From Tetracentron sinense (lineage: Eukaryota > Streptophyta > Magnoliopsida > Trochodendrales > Trochodendraceae): DNA of 64,000 nucleotides. The notes beneath the pieces were generated by a model. That model was not told the DNA's origin. It searched no databases and was given only the letters and a program-made list of their open reading frames with translations. The translations under genes were made by a program, and so were the position numbers. Where the stretch lies: positions 9,178,501 through 9,242,500 of the forward strand of contig CM026560.1 of assembly GCA_015143295.1 (NCBI GenBank). Reading direction: 5' to 3'. Positions 42,885-53,700 of the stretch are shown here, one piece after another. How positions within the stretch are numbered: the stretch's first letter is position 1; every line of letters starts with the position of its first letter.

Positions 42885-45351
42885 AACTCGCCTAATGGGG
42901 GTACAGTAGTTGCTGCACATCTGCACTCGGCAGCATGCTCCATTGTTGCAAGTTTCACCCACGCCATGGGATAACGTGAGTGAATGTCACTTGATTTCAG
43001 AGAGAGCAGTTGTACGTAACCTACTTCTACGAGTGTAAAGTCGTCACAAATTACAATACATGTTCTTGGACTTGGAGACGTGACATAAAGAGAATCTGAA
43101 AGAAACATATGAAACACTGCAGTATATATTGGAGCTGATTAAAGCGATGATGTGATGATGAAGAAAAACTTTGAAGTAACAAGGGGGTCGCATCAAGCCC
43201 CCGCCGCTCAAGACATGTACAAAATAGAAAGTTATTAGCTGGTCGCCTTAGTGACGTTTTATGGGGAGTTGCGTTGACCAGCCACATAGTTTGGTCGTAG
43301 GATGATCTCAAGATAATATGGTAAGCACCCTTGCTTGCTTCAAGAATATCGAAAGTGTCCCTAGCCTACTCTGAAAGGTTTTTCCGTTTTAGTAAGTGAA
43401 AAGTGACAGTTGGCGGGGGACTGATTTATTTTGAGGACTGAGAAGACGACCAGGGTCCTCTTTTAAGCCGACCGCAGTGTCCCGTGTCCTTTTTTTTAAT
43501 CCTATTTAATTATGGTTAAGTTTAATTAAATTAAAATTAATATTTTTTTAAAACCATAGTTAGATTGTTGATGAATGGTTAAAAAAGGAAATGGACCAAT
43601 GAGGTCACTGGGTCAGCTTCTTAGTTGACCCAGGTCCGTTTTCCATTTCCATTTAAGTTCCTCCCCTTAACCAGGTCCTACTTCAAGGATGGCATCGATC
43701 ATGTGTCCCCCCTCCCTTCTTTAACCCTTTTTTTCTCATTTCTTTTTGAAGACCAATATCACTTGTATTGTAAGGATTTAATATACGTAAATAACTTTAT
43801 TTGTGATCTCGACTTTTAAACACTTCATATACACCCTGCCACTTGCTAGGGTGTGACAAGAGAGATGGTGAGATTTGTTCTCACCGGGTGACGACTAGCA
43901 AGGGCTTCACTCCCTAATGCTACTCACTAACAATAAGTAAGTGATATTACAAACTAACAAACCTCAAAAAAAAAAAGATATTACAAACAAACAAAAAAAC
44001 ACACGCCCATATTCTCTCAACATAGAACCTCTCATTGAACACCTTAACTGCAAGTTCACAAATATGAAACTCAAACCTAAGGGTGACAATTGAGCTGAGT
44101 TGGCCAAAGCCATTTGTTCGAAGTTTTTGGGCAGACTGAGCTTGGCTTACTTTGAGTAATTGGGTAGAGCTTGGATTAAAAATTAGGCCTAAAAGTAAAC
44201 TTCATTCCTTAGCTCAACTCGGCTTAGTAAAAAATATCAGTGGTGGCAACTTTTGATTTGTCCTGAATCCATGGGTCAAACATCTGAAGTGACCCTATGC
44301 ACAATGTATTATGGTGTTCTTGATGGCTTATGGTGCCTTTGGATGCACCATCTCAGTGGGTCCATGCACCTCCCTAAGACCAATAAAATTGCCTCAATAA
44401 CGAAATCCTAGCAGGCCTTGCACCTCGGCATACAACCTTTTGTGGGTTTTAGCACCTTGGGTATCTCGGAACGCCCTTGTGTCTAGGCATTCTGTCGCAG
44501 ATCTTGCATCATGACATGACTTGATACACTTTGGGTCTCCATGTCATTTGGTCATGATGCCTTCAGCCAGCCATCGCTGCCTTGGGCATGACGGCTTTAG
44601 CGAGCTAGTGGCACCTCAAGCATGTTGCCTCTTGACAAGCATGCCGCCTTCAATAATAGGTATCTACGCTCCAAACATGCAATTTTTAGTTGGCCTAAGC
44701 ACCTCAAATTGTGGCGCCTTCAATTAAGTAGATACATGGTGCCTTTATTTTAAGATTGGCACATCTACCTGTTGATTAGCATTTTGCGCCCTCATGAAAA
44801 TGATAATGATAATGATTAGCATTCTGCACATTTTACATATGTGGGTCATTACACCGTATCTTGGGGAGAATAGACGAGACGTGATTTTGAGGGGAAGGTA
44901 GAGAATCACTAACCAAAGTAGGCGCTTTCATACCCCGAAGCGGGAGAGGGGTTCCGCCTTCGTCAGCCTACTTAGAATATGTAGAGAGCAATTAAAATAT
45001 TTGGTATCTCAGTCGGTTATGCAACTAGATCGTTACTTGATAATGGTAAGTAACTGTTTACAATTGTCAGTTCTAATTGTTAAGAGATGTGCCAAATTTA
45101 AGACACCCGTGAAACTCTATAAATAAGGACGAGGGGAACCAATTGATTAAAAGGATCAAGTAACCAACCAATCGACCTTAGTACTCTCTCTTCTCTTTCA
45201 ATGACCAGTCTACTCTCTCCCTCATCTTTCCCATTTTGTATTTTCTACACTTTCTCCGATCCCGTGACAGATGCAACACCATCCGTATGGCCCTAAATCA
45301 ATTTAGGCAGACGACTGGGATGATGTTTTACACGGATAAATCAAGCATTTA
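42885..45351. other. Intergenic DNA with degraded repeats
   Basis: No gene is supported. 43450-43680 is an AT-rich partly inverted stretch that shares 'ttagattgttga' and 'aatggaccaatgaggtc' with the fold-back elements at 42541 and 46527. 44080-44240 has 'gagctgagttggcc'-type words that also occur in the hAT-like elements near 49.4-50.5 kb. The short open frames here have no recognisable similarity. Confidence 0.5.
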
Positions 45352-45463
45352 CAATTAGATATACACATAATACAATAACAATACTATATATGCATTATAT
45401 TTTATATCAATTAGATATCCACATAATACAATAACAATACTATATATGCATTACATTTTATAT
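45352..45463. repeat. Tandem duplication, 2 x 56 bp
   Basis: CAATTAGATATACACATAAT and the following 36 bases are repeated at once at 45408 with only two or three differences. The unit is AT-rich and non-coding. Confidence 0.9.
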
Positions 45464-46009
45464 AAAATATAAGAAACAGAGTGACCATTTGAGTATATCT
45501 AGCAATCATGGAACCTTGGCGGTTACTTTAGGCGTGATCGTGTGTGTTTTTAGTGTTCCTTTACCTATATCCAAAAAGAAAAAAAAAAGTATATCTAAGC
45601 AGTCATTAAGCTTACTATTCATCTTACCAAAAAACACAAAACAAAAAAGCTTATTATTTAAGCTCACCCTAAATTATCTTAGATAAGAGAAATGGGAATT
45701 GAAGAAAGAAGATCCATGAAGGGTTTATGCTGTAGTTGCTACTTCGACAAAGGGTTTACTATTTTCTCAAGCAAGGCGCTACCTCTGAACTGCTCCACCA
45801 CTCAAGACACCCAATAATTAATGTGTTAAGAGACCACATCAGTTAAGTTCAGCCAAACAAAAAATGTTTGCCAATCCTCAAGTACATTCCAACAACTTTC
45901 TCATTTTTATGACAATAATTGTATTCTAATTTCTCTGAAATGGAATGAAATTTTGTCCGATGCTTAAGATCATGAGTGTCATATTTTAGTTATGACAAAT
46001 CCATGGTGT

Positions 46010-46293
46010 GTTTGTATGTGTTGGCCTATGTGAGAGTGTGTTTTATCTTTCAACCAAAATAAAATAAAATCAAAGAGTGTTATAGTGTTACCCAGACTTT
46101 GATGGTTGGTCTACCAAATTTAGTCCCACATTAGTTAGCCCTTGCTAACCTTGAGTCTATATAAGGTTCATTCCTCTCACCAAGAGTTAGACCCTTTTGA
46201 TGAGATGAGATGGATTTAGTCTCATGATGACTGAGTGTGCGTGTGCATGTGTTGGCCTATGTGAGTGCGTGTGTTTTACCTTTCAACCAAAAA
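46010..46293 (+). mobile_element. 284-bp insertion with 13-bp target duplication and snRNA-type promoter motif
   Basis: AAATCCATGGTGT occurs at 45997-46009 and 46294-46306 and brackets the segment. The insert ends in an A-run (CAACCAAAAAA), as retroposons do. It contains AGTCCCACATT (46122-46132), close to the plant snRNA upstream element RTCCCACATCG, and TATATAAGG at 46158, 36 bases further on. A block of about 42 bases, TGTGTTGGCCTATGTGAG and following, appears at both ends (about 46017 and 46248). It may be a SINE or a retroposed small-RNA gene; the type is uncertain. Confidence 0.55.
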
Positions 46294-46526
46294 AAATCCA
46301 TGGTGTTTACTATTAACTACACTATCATTTGGATTGATGAGATGGCCGATAGTCCTCATGGTCATGGACGCTAGGATCTCTATGGTGCTACTGTAAGGGG
46401 TGTAACTTTCATTGTGTTGGTCTGACCCAACCTGATCAATGGCGAGTTTGGGCTGAACATTTCTAATTTTGAGTTGGGCTTATCAAGGTCTCAAACCATT
46501 CAAACCGGCCTATATATATAGAGCAA

Positions 46527-46700
46527 TGATTAGCATACCTGGGAAATGGATTTTAAAATCCAAGGCTGAACCTCATTGGTCCATGCCCCCCCCCCCTTCT
46601 TAAATACCCAACACAATTGATGGGTATTTAAGAAGGGGGAATGGACCAATGAGGTCCAACCTGAGATTTTACAATCCATTTCTCAGGAACGTTAATTATT
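46527..46700. mobile_element. Short fold-back MITE with a C-run
   Basis: Arms of about 80 bases pair. GGGAAATGGATTTTAAAATC pairs with the reverse complement of GATTTTACAATCCATTTCTC. ACCTCATTGGTCCATG pairs with AATGGACCAATGAGGT, and AAGAAGGGGG pairs with the C-run and CTTCTT. The left arm has 11 consecutive C where the right arm has 5 G, a slippage expansion. It has no ORF. Confidence 0.85.
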
Positions 46701-46984
46701 TCCCATATATATATATGAGAGAGGGAATATGTTCTTAACACATGTGCAAGATTGTCCATGTGTCAAACGTTTTAATTTCTGATGATATTTTTGGGCTCAC
46801 AAAAAGTTGCAATGTGTGAACGGGTCATGTGACCACAAATTAGCCTGGTGGAAATCAACGATTTTATTAGCTATGGGCAATATCACCAGGCCTAACTCAA
46901 GTCACACACTGGGTTTGATGACATGACCCATTGCTAAAACTCTATCAGATTAGATTGCCTAAATATATATTTTTTTCTTTTGTT

Positions 46985-47170
46985 TGTGTAGGCATCATTT
47001 ATCTACATTAGTATGGTATAGTTAGTGAGTAAAATGTTAGCTTGAGCATTGGAGCCCTTGCAACTCATACCCTTGGGCGGATTGGATCCCCAACCTCCCT
47101 CCATCGAATGTCACACCCTTACCACTCACGCAAGAGGCAGGGGTGTATTGTGCTATTTTTTTGTCATATG
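46985..47170 (-). mobile_element. tRNA-derived SINE-like repeat
   Basis: On the - strand TTGCGTGAGTGGTAAGGGTG resembles a Pol III A box, and about 30 bases on GAGGTTGGGGATCC resembles an eroded B box. Its 3' part, read on the + strand as TAGGCATCATTTATCTACATTAGTA, is shared with the repeat at 48960-49130. The two are diverged copies of one family. There is no coding capacity. Confidence 0.5.
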
Positions 47171-47364
47171 GCACCCATGATCCCTCCCCACATTGGGTTT
47201 TCTTCTTATGGGTAAAAAAAGTACAATATGACCTTGAAAAACGTAATGCATAGACAATCTTGTTTATCAGTAAAAAATATATCATCTTGTCATCTCTTCA
47301 AGAATGTATCATTCTCTCTATATGTATATATACTAGCGGATGGCACGTGCGATGCATGTTAGAG

Positions 47365-47475
47365 CGAGGGGAAGGAGTTAACCACAGGTAATAGGAGTTA
47401 AAAAAGACACGAGTTAACCCGCAGGTGCAATTGAACTCTCCCCGAGTTCAATCGCAATTGGCTGTGATTCTATTC
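47365..47475. repeat. Half copy of the 42541 fold-back MITE
   Basis: AGGTGCAATTGAACTCTCCC, then CGAGTTCAATCGCAATTGGC and TGTGATTC match the right arm of the element at 42541-42884. The left arm is absent. Confidence 0.7.
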
Positions 47476-48880
47476 TTTAAATAAATAGATAAACAAAGGA
47501 TACTTTGGAAATTAAAGTAAATCAAGAAATCAAAGCTTTGTTTTATATGAGGGTTGTTTGAGAATTTTGGAAAGGCTACGCCTGCCTCTCCCATTATAAT
47601 AGTAAAGATAAAGGCAAGTCAATTTTTAACTCTTAAAAATGACATTTAAAAGATTTACCTAACTAGATTTCTCTATAGTTTTTTATTTGTATATATATGT
47701 GAAAGTTTTGAATTGCTGTCTTATGATTTAAAACCAAGACAGAAAAACCTCTTCTTCACATTGAACAATTTAAAGATTCATTCAAACTCTCTCTTCCTCT
47801 CTCTCTCTCTATATTTATAGAGTGGATGATGCCCTATTGTGTTCCGCTCACGAACTTGTAGTGACCGGCCCCATGAAAAAGGACACATGGTATGTTGGTT
47901 TGAATCCAATCATTGGATGTTAAAATGGACTCCTTGAAAGACATGTGACAAAAATTAGGACAATCAAAAGGTTCTAGAGCATTCGATTGATTGAAGGTTG
48001 AAAATTATAGAGTTTTTAATATTCTAGGTAGGGTCTAGTGAACCCTAAGTCGTTAATGCTCCCAAACTATGGCCTAATATATCAGACATTCTAGAATCTT
48101 TTGATCAACCTATTTTTTGTTGTCATAGTTGTCTCATGAGAGCCACCTTGACATTCAACAGTTAGATCCCAAAAGACAAGTCACGTGTCGAGATTCTAGA
48201 AGAGCTGCTTACTAGAACTTCTAGTGAGTGATGCTAATGGGAACTATGGTAATACTAGCACCAATTTCTTTCTTCTTCACTTGCTCTATGAAACCAATAA
48301 GTGTCCTTACATTTCCAGTTGCCAACATTTAATCTTCTCTTTCTTAGTTTTAACCAATTGCATAGGTATTCGTGAAAGTAAGTACACTTATCAATCTCAT
48401 AGAGAAAGTGAGGAAAAGAGAAACTGATACTAGCATTCTCACACATATATATATATATATATATATATCCCTAATAGTTTAAGGTCATTATTACTTTAAT
48501 TAATAATTAAAGAGAAAATATAATACTTGGGAGATATTTTAAAACACTAGTGGGAAAATTGAAAAGGTTTTGTGACTTTGCTTAGCAAGCAAAGTAGTCT
48601 GGGATATACATATATATCATTGACAATTTCAGCTTCAAAATTTAATTATACAAGCACAAACCGAACTGATTCAACTGACAACACGCATCAACATGAAGAT
48701 TGATAAATGAACCTTTGGACAGGAATTGGATTATACACCCTGGGTTAAAATTAAGGCTAGGTTGGGCCTTAGACAAACTATATTATTGGGAATAGTCTCG
48801 AGTTGCCTTATCACCGTACGATTTGAGTAGCATTTCTCTTGATTTATATCTATCTATCTATCTATCTCTGTGAGTGTGTG
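47476..48880. other. Intergenic DNA with microsatellites
   Basis: No gene is supported. Simple repeats are (TC)n near 47790-47810, (TA)n at 48446-48469 and (TATC)n at 48846-48866 followed by a GT-rich stretch to 48903. 47820-48240 is unremarkable single-copy-looking sequence. Confidence 0.6.
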
Positions 48881-48959
48881 TGCGCGTGTGTTTGCATGTG
48901 CGTGTCCAAATTGATTAACTCTTCATTAGATATAACCATCCTAAGTGAAAAAATGCCCT

Positions 48960-49130
48960 AATTTTTTGGTAGGTGTCATTATTTATCTAGGTTAGTAGGT
49001 TGGTTAAGAGTTAGATTAGTACATAGGTAGGCTTCTCAACCGCCACGCGGAGACTCAAACTCAAGTCTTTCACCCCAAAGGGGATAGACACTACTATTGG
49101 GACAAGCCCGTGGTGTGTAGGAAGTGTCCT
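48960..49130 (-). mobile_element. tRNA-derived SINE-like repeat, second copy
   Basis: On the - strand GCTTGTCCCAATAGTAGTGTC is A-box-like and GACTTGAGTTTGAGTCTCC is B-box-like (GGTTCGANTCC type), about 35 bases apart. The tail matches the copy at 46985-47170. It ends at T/A-rich sequence near 48960. Confidence 0.5.
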
Positions 49131-49386
49131 AATTGGTTGTGTTCATCAATTTCCATAAAAGTTAGATTTTTCAAAATAAATTCTTAAACTTGTGAAAATT
49201 CACTTAAAATTTATGAAATTTCAAATCCAGGATTTCAAGGTGACATTTTGGTTTATATATGTAAAAAGAGTTAGGGCCACCATCAAAACCTTCTTTTGGG
49301 GGGTTATAGGCGGGATTTTGGTTTAACCTTGTGACCAAGGGTGACAATTCAGCCATCCAATGAGGGTACCCAACCTGTGTCTTGTA

Positions 49387-49968
49387 GGTAGGGCTGCACT
49401 TAAGCCGGCTAGTTTGAGCCAAGCTCAAGCTAGCATTTGAAGCTCGAAACAAATCAAGCCAAACTTTTATTTGAGCTAGAATGTTTAAACATGCCAAACT
49501 CAAAGATAAGCACTATTTGATTCATCTAAGCTCAAAGTTCGACTCATTTAAAGCTCAATTCAACTTGAACTCAATTAGGCTCAAAATATTATATAAATAT
49601 ATATACATAAAATATTTTTTGATAATATTATTTATATTAATACAAAATAATATATTTTTAACTATCTTTATTATAGATTGTAATAATTTTTAATAATTAA
49701 CAAAAAAAAAAAAAAGTTACGAAGTTAAAACAAGAAACTTTGATCCGACTCTCTACTCTTTGGACCTAAGAAGTTAAAACAAGAAACTTATTTTCGTATA
49801 TGAATGTATTAATTTGCTACTGTTCCTTATATTATAATTTATTGATAAATATTGCTATTAAAATCATGTAAAATTAAACAAAATAATTTCATCCAAGCTC
49901 AAGCTTCACTCAAGCATGTTCAAGCCAAGTTCAAAATCGGCTCTGTTTGGCTATATTACACCTACAAG
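49387..49968. mobile_element. Old hAT-like non-autonomous element
   Basis: The stretch begins TAGGGCTGCACTTAAGCC and ends GGCTATATTACACCTA, an imperfect inverted pair. Both ends are rich in GAGCC/CAAGCTC words as in the clear hAT element directly to the right. The flanking 8-mers (CTTGTAGG and CAAGTAGT) match only partly. The middle is AT-rich with an A-run at 49702-49714. It may be an older member of the same group. Confidence 0.4.
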
Positions 49969-49992
49969 TAGTGATGATACCGAGCTGGTAAG

Positions 49993-50496
49993 TAGGGGTG
50001 TCAACGAGCCGAGCTGGGCACTGTTCAAGCTTAGCTCGTTAGAATTTTATAGAGGCTCGAGCTCGGCTCGGCTCGGCTTGTTGGAATTTTACAGAGGCTT
50101 GAGCTCGGCTCGGCTTGATTAATATTATTTTTATTTTTAAATACATTGATAAGTACTAAATTCAATTAAAAAAATTAAAATGACATTTTTTTCTTTGGGA
50201 TGTCATGTGACTCACGTGAAAGCCTGAATTAAAACTTAAACAAAAATAATTATGATAATGTATACTAAATATATTTGACCAAAAAAAGGTATACTAAATA
50301 TATAATATAAATTTAATTTTTAAAGGGTGTTATTATAAAATTAATCAAGCTAAGCCGAGTGAGCCACCTATTGTTCGGGTTCGGTTAGTTTATTTTTTGA
50401 GCTCACTTTTAAGGCTTGACTCGGCTCAATGAGCCCAAAGTAAAAGATAAAGTTCGATTTATTTCGAATCTCGTGGCTCGGCTCATTGACACCTTA
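49993..50496. mobile_element. hAT-type MITE (504 bp) just upstream of the remorin gene
   Basis: The ends TAGGGGTGTCAACGAGCC and, read inward from the right, TAAGGTGTCAATGAGCC form terminal inverted repeats that extend through GAGCCGAGC. They are flanked by a perfect 8-bp duplication CTGGTAAG (49985-49992 and 50497-50504), the length typical of hAT elements. GAGCTCGGCTCGGCT words repeat near both ends. There is no transposase. It lies about 240 bp before the remorin start codon and so may affect that promoter. Confidence 0.92.
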
Positions 50497-50736
50497 CTGG
50501 TAAGACCAAAGGCCTTTTTGACGTTCAAATAAGAAGTGGTATTATCGTAAATCATACACATTAAGGGTCTTTTTAATCAGTTAATTAGTGATGCCTTTTT
50601 TATTCAGTTAATTTAGTTTAAAGGAGAAGCCCATTATTATTATTTTTCCGGGTGTTGACTGTTGAGGGAATCAGGGGATAGGTTGAAAGCAGTAGAGCAG
50701 AGGAGCAGGATGCATGCTCCTTTCTTTTAGCTTGTG

Positions 50737-53700
50737 ATGAACGAAACCCAAATGGATTACGAAAGGATCGAAAAACCTCAGGTTCGTACGGTCTTTTCCC
50801 TTTTATTCTCTTCCTTCTTTCTCCTCTTTCTCTTTCTCTACTCCCCAAGTGATTTTTCCTTTCTTTACTTCCACTCTCTGCAAATAATCCTTCGATCTGT
50901 CCAAATCTTCGCTTCGTTTTCTCTGCCAATTTTCTTCTAGTTCCCGTTTTTAGTCTCTGATTTTGAGGATTTCAGCTCTAAAACCCTACAAATGGAGTTG
51001 GAGAAGTGTTTCTTTTTGTAAGATCTGAACTAGAACCAATGAATTACCACTTGCAGGTTGATCTTTGTCGTTTTTTTTTTTTTTTAAAAATTTCTTTGAA
51101 GTTTTTTGAGATCCAACTGGAAATCTAGGGTTTTATGGATGGAAATCAGTGATGATTTTGTTCAAATGTGACTAGCTTTTTTGCTTCCTGATTATTCCTA
51201 AATGTTTTTATTATTTATTTACAGGGTGGAGGGTTTTCTCCTGGTAAACTGAGGAGTATTCTTCTGGGAGTTGAGAAGAAGAGAAAGGAAGTGGAAGAGC
51301 TCGATTCCACGTTCTCATTGGGATCTGAAGTTAGCGAGATCAATGACAGAGGTATGCTTTCAATTTTCAAACTTCTCCTGTTGTCGTTTCTGGTCGAGTT
51401 TTAGGGTTTCGGACTAGGGGAAACGGAGCTAGGGTTAGAGGTCGTTTGGGAGTTCTGTTATTTTAGGTTGATGGACAAAATTTCTCCAGGTGTTTGCATT
51501 TCTGAGAATTGCAAAGATGTAGATGTAGTAAGTGTTCTTCCTGAATGCTCAACCTCAACGACGCTGTACCAGTTGTCTACAGAGATGGTTAGTGACATTA
51601 GATCGAAGGAACAAGCTTTGGCCATTTCGAGAATCAGATCTCAAGAAGATGGTTCTCTAGATTACGATAGTGGCCATGATAGTGTGTCATCATCCATTTT
51701 TGAGTTTCAGAAAGCCGAGCGTGCCCCACATAGAGTGCCATTGGCTCCGTTCTCCAAGCCAGCGTTCTCCAAGCCAGCGCCTTCAAAATGGGACGATGCA
51801 CAGAAGTGGATTGCGAGCCCTACTTCGAACCGGGGTAAGACTGGGCAGTCTCAAATTCATGGTGGGCAAATTGGTGGATCTCGGAAAACCGATTTCCTTG
51901 GTTATGGAAGTCGGCAATCAGCCACGAAGGTTGTTGTTGAAGTTCCAGATCAGAGATTAGCTGCTTTTGAAGAAGCAGATACTAAACGGATTGATCCGAA
52001 CCAAACTAAGAAGGAAATTGGAGGACAGAAGTTTGTGAGTTGGGTGCCTGATCCATACCCAATTGCAGATTCATTTGCTAAGCCTGCACCCAGAATTGAA
52101 AATTCTGTTGCAAATTCAGCAAGTAAGCATGGTATTTTTTCTATGTAGTTGTCTTTGGTGAAATATTCATTTTTTTGCTTCTTGTTTCTAATACATTTAG
52201 TTCTGTGAAAAAATCCTGGTGAAATATTCATTTTTTTGCTTCTTGTTTCTAATAAATTTAGAGCATCTCCGACAGTGTGCTATATGGTGTCTCAATGCTA
52301 TATTATAGCATTGAGAATAAAAATCTGGTCTCAAACGGTTGCTTTTGGGTGTGCCAAAATTTGGCACGCCGATGACTTTTATTGGTTTTTTGTCATTTCG
52401 TCGTTCGAAGGCTTTTTTTAAAAACCATTTTACCCTTTAACGGCTATATTTGATTTTTTTACTATTTTTTCCTCCAATGGCTATAATTTTTTTACCATTT
52501 TACCTTCTAATCCTTGGTTTGTAGAAAAAAAATATTAATTTTATTTTTAAATATTAAAAAAATATTTTTAGGGGTGGTGAACCCTAGAGGTGGGTGAATC
52601 TTAACCACGGTTATCGTGTGTCAAAAGGGACATGTGGCGACCTCAGGGGTTGTGATTGTGAAAAAAATGGAATTGACACGGCCAATTTGGCATAGACCAT
52701 CTGAGCAGCCTGTGCCAAATATGACATTTTGACATTGTATCTGTGCCCAATTTGAAATTGGCACAGCCAATATACCATTCACAGTTAGAGATGCTCTTAG
52801 TTTTGTGAAAAACTCCCCTTGAATTTTTAACATTTCAATCAAGTCAAAATGGAATTTACCTGTGCTGCTGTACCTGAATAACTATTACCTGTCAAGGTAT
52901 CTCTTGCAATATCAGTATTATCGACTCAATGTGTTAAGCATATTGAGTGTCCTTTGATTCTTTTGTGCGGTACCTTGTGTCCTTCTCTGATTACTAAATT
53001 TCGCCAAAACAGTTACTTAAAGGTTTTCGATAACATCTGAATCGGTATGAGCCACTTTACGTCATGTAAAGGCCGTTACATAACATTTGACATTATATTA
53101 TTACCTAGCTTGAGTTTTAGTAACTTGTTGTAACTCACAACTTTTGAAAATTTTCTTTTTCATCCTCTAAAGCCAAATATGAGTATATGATCACTCCCCC
53201 TTATTTTCTTTTAGATAAAAAAATTAGATTTACTCTAGGAATCAACTATTGGAATATTCAAAAACCACTTTTGGGAAAAAATCACTTTGGGGTTTTTGAT
53301 TGAATAAAATTTGTAACGTATCTTAGTTAATACATATTAGCAAGTTTAGACATATATTCATGGATTTCAAATGAAATTCATGAATCTATGATGATTTGAT
53401 TGTCTTCTCTCTCTATATCTTTCTTTCTTACTCTCTCTCTCTCTCTCTCTCGTTATTTGTAAATTAAACTTGATCAATTAGTATATTCATGCATATTATG
53501 CGTTTACTATCAATAATTTTGTTTGTTCATTAAATTTAAATATTTTCTCATCAATTTCACATTAAAAAAAATATTTTTTAGAATTTTTATCTACCTGCAC
53601 CATAACCACCGAATCCGTTACGTAAAGTTTTCATCCGGACTTTGATGCATTCCAAAACTTTTATCTAAAAACTTGCATGTAGTTTACCACCTGAATATGT

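Noticed and set aside
46195-46245. Possible C/D-box snoRNA (TGATGA ... CTGA) in the 284-bp insert
   Set aside because: The boxes are only about 35 bases apart, there is no terminal stem, and the words are common.
50734-50940. 68-codon frame at the remorin start read without splicing
   Set aside because: After EKPQ the frame becomes hydrophobic intron translation. A GT donor at 50782 and the in-phase exon at 51225 explain it better.
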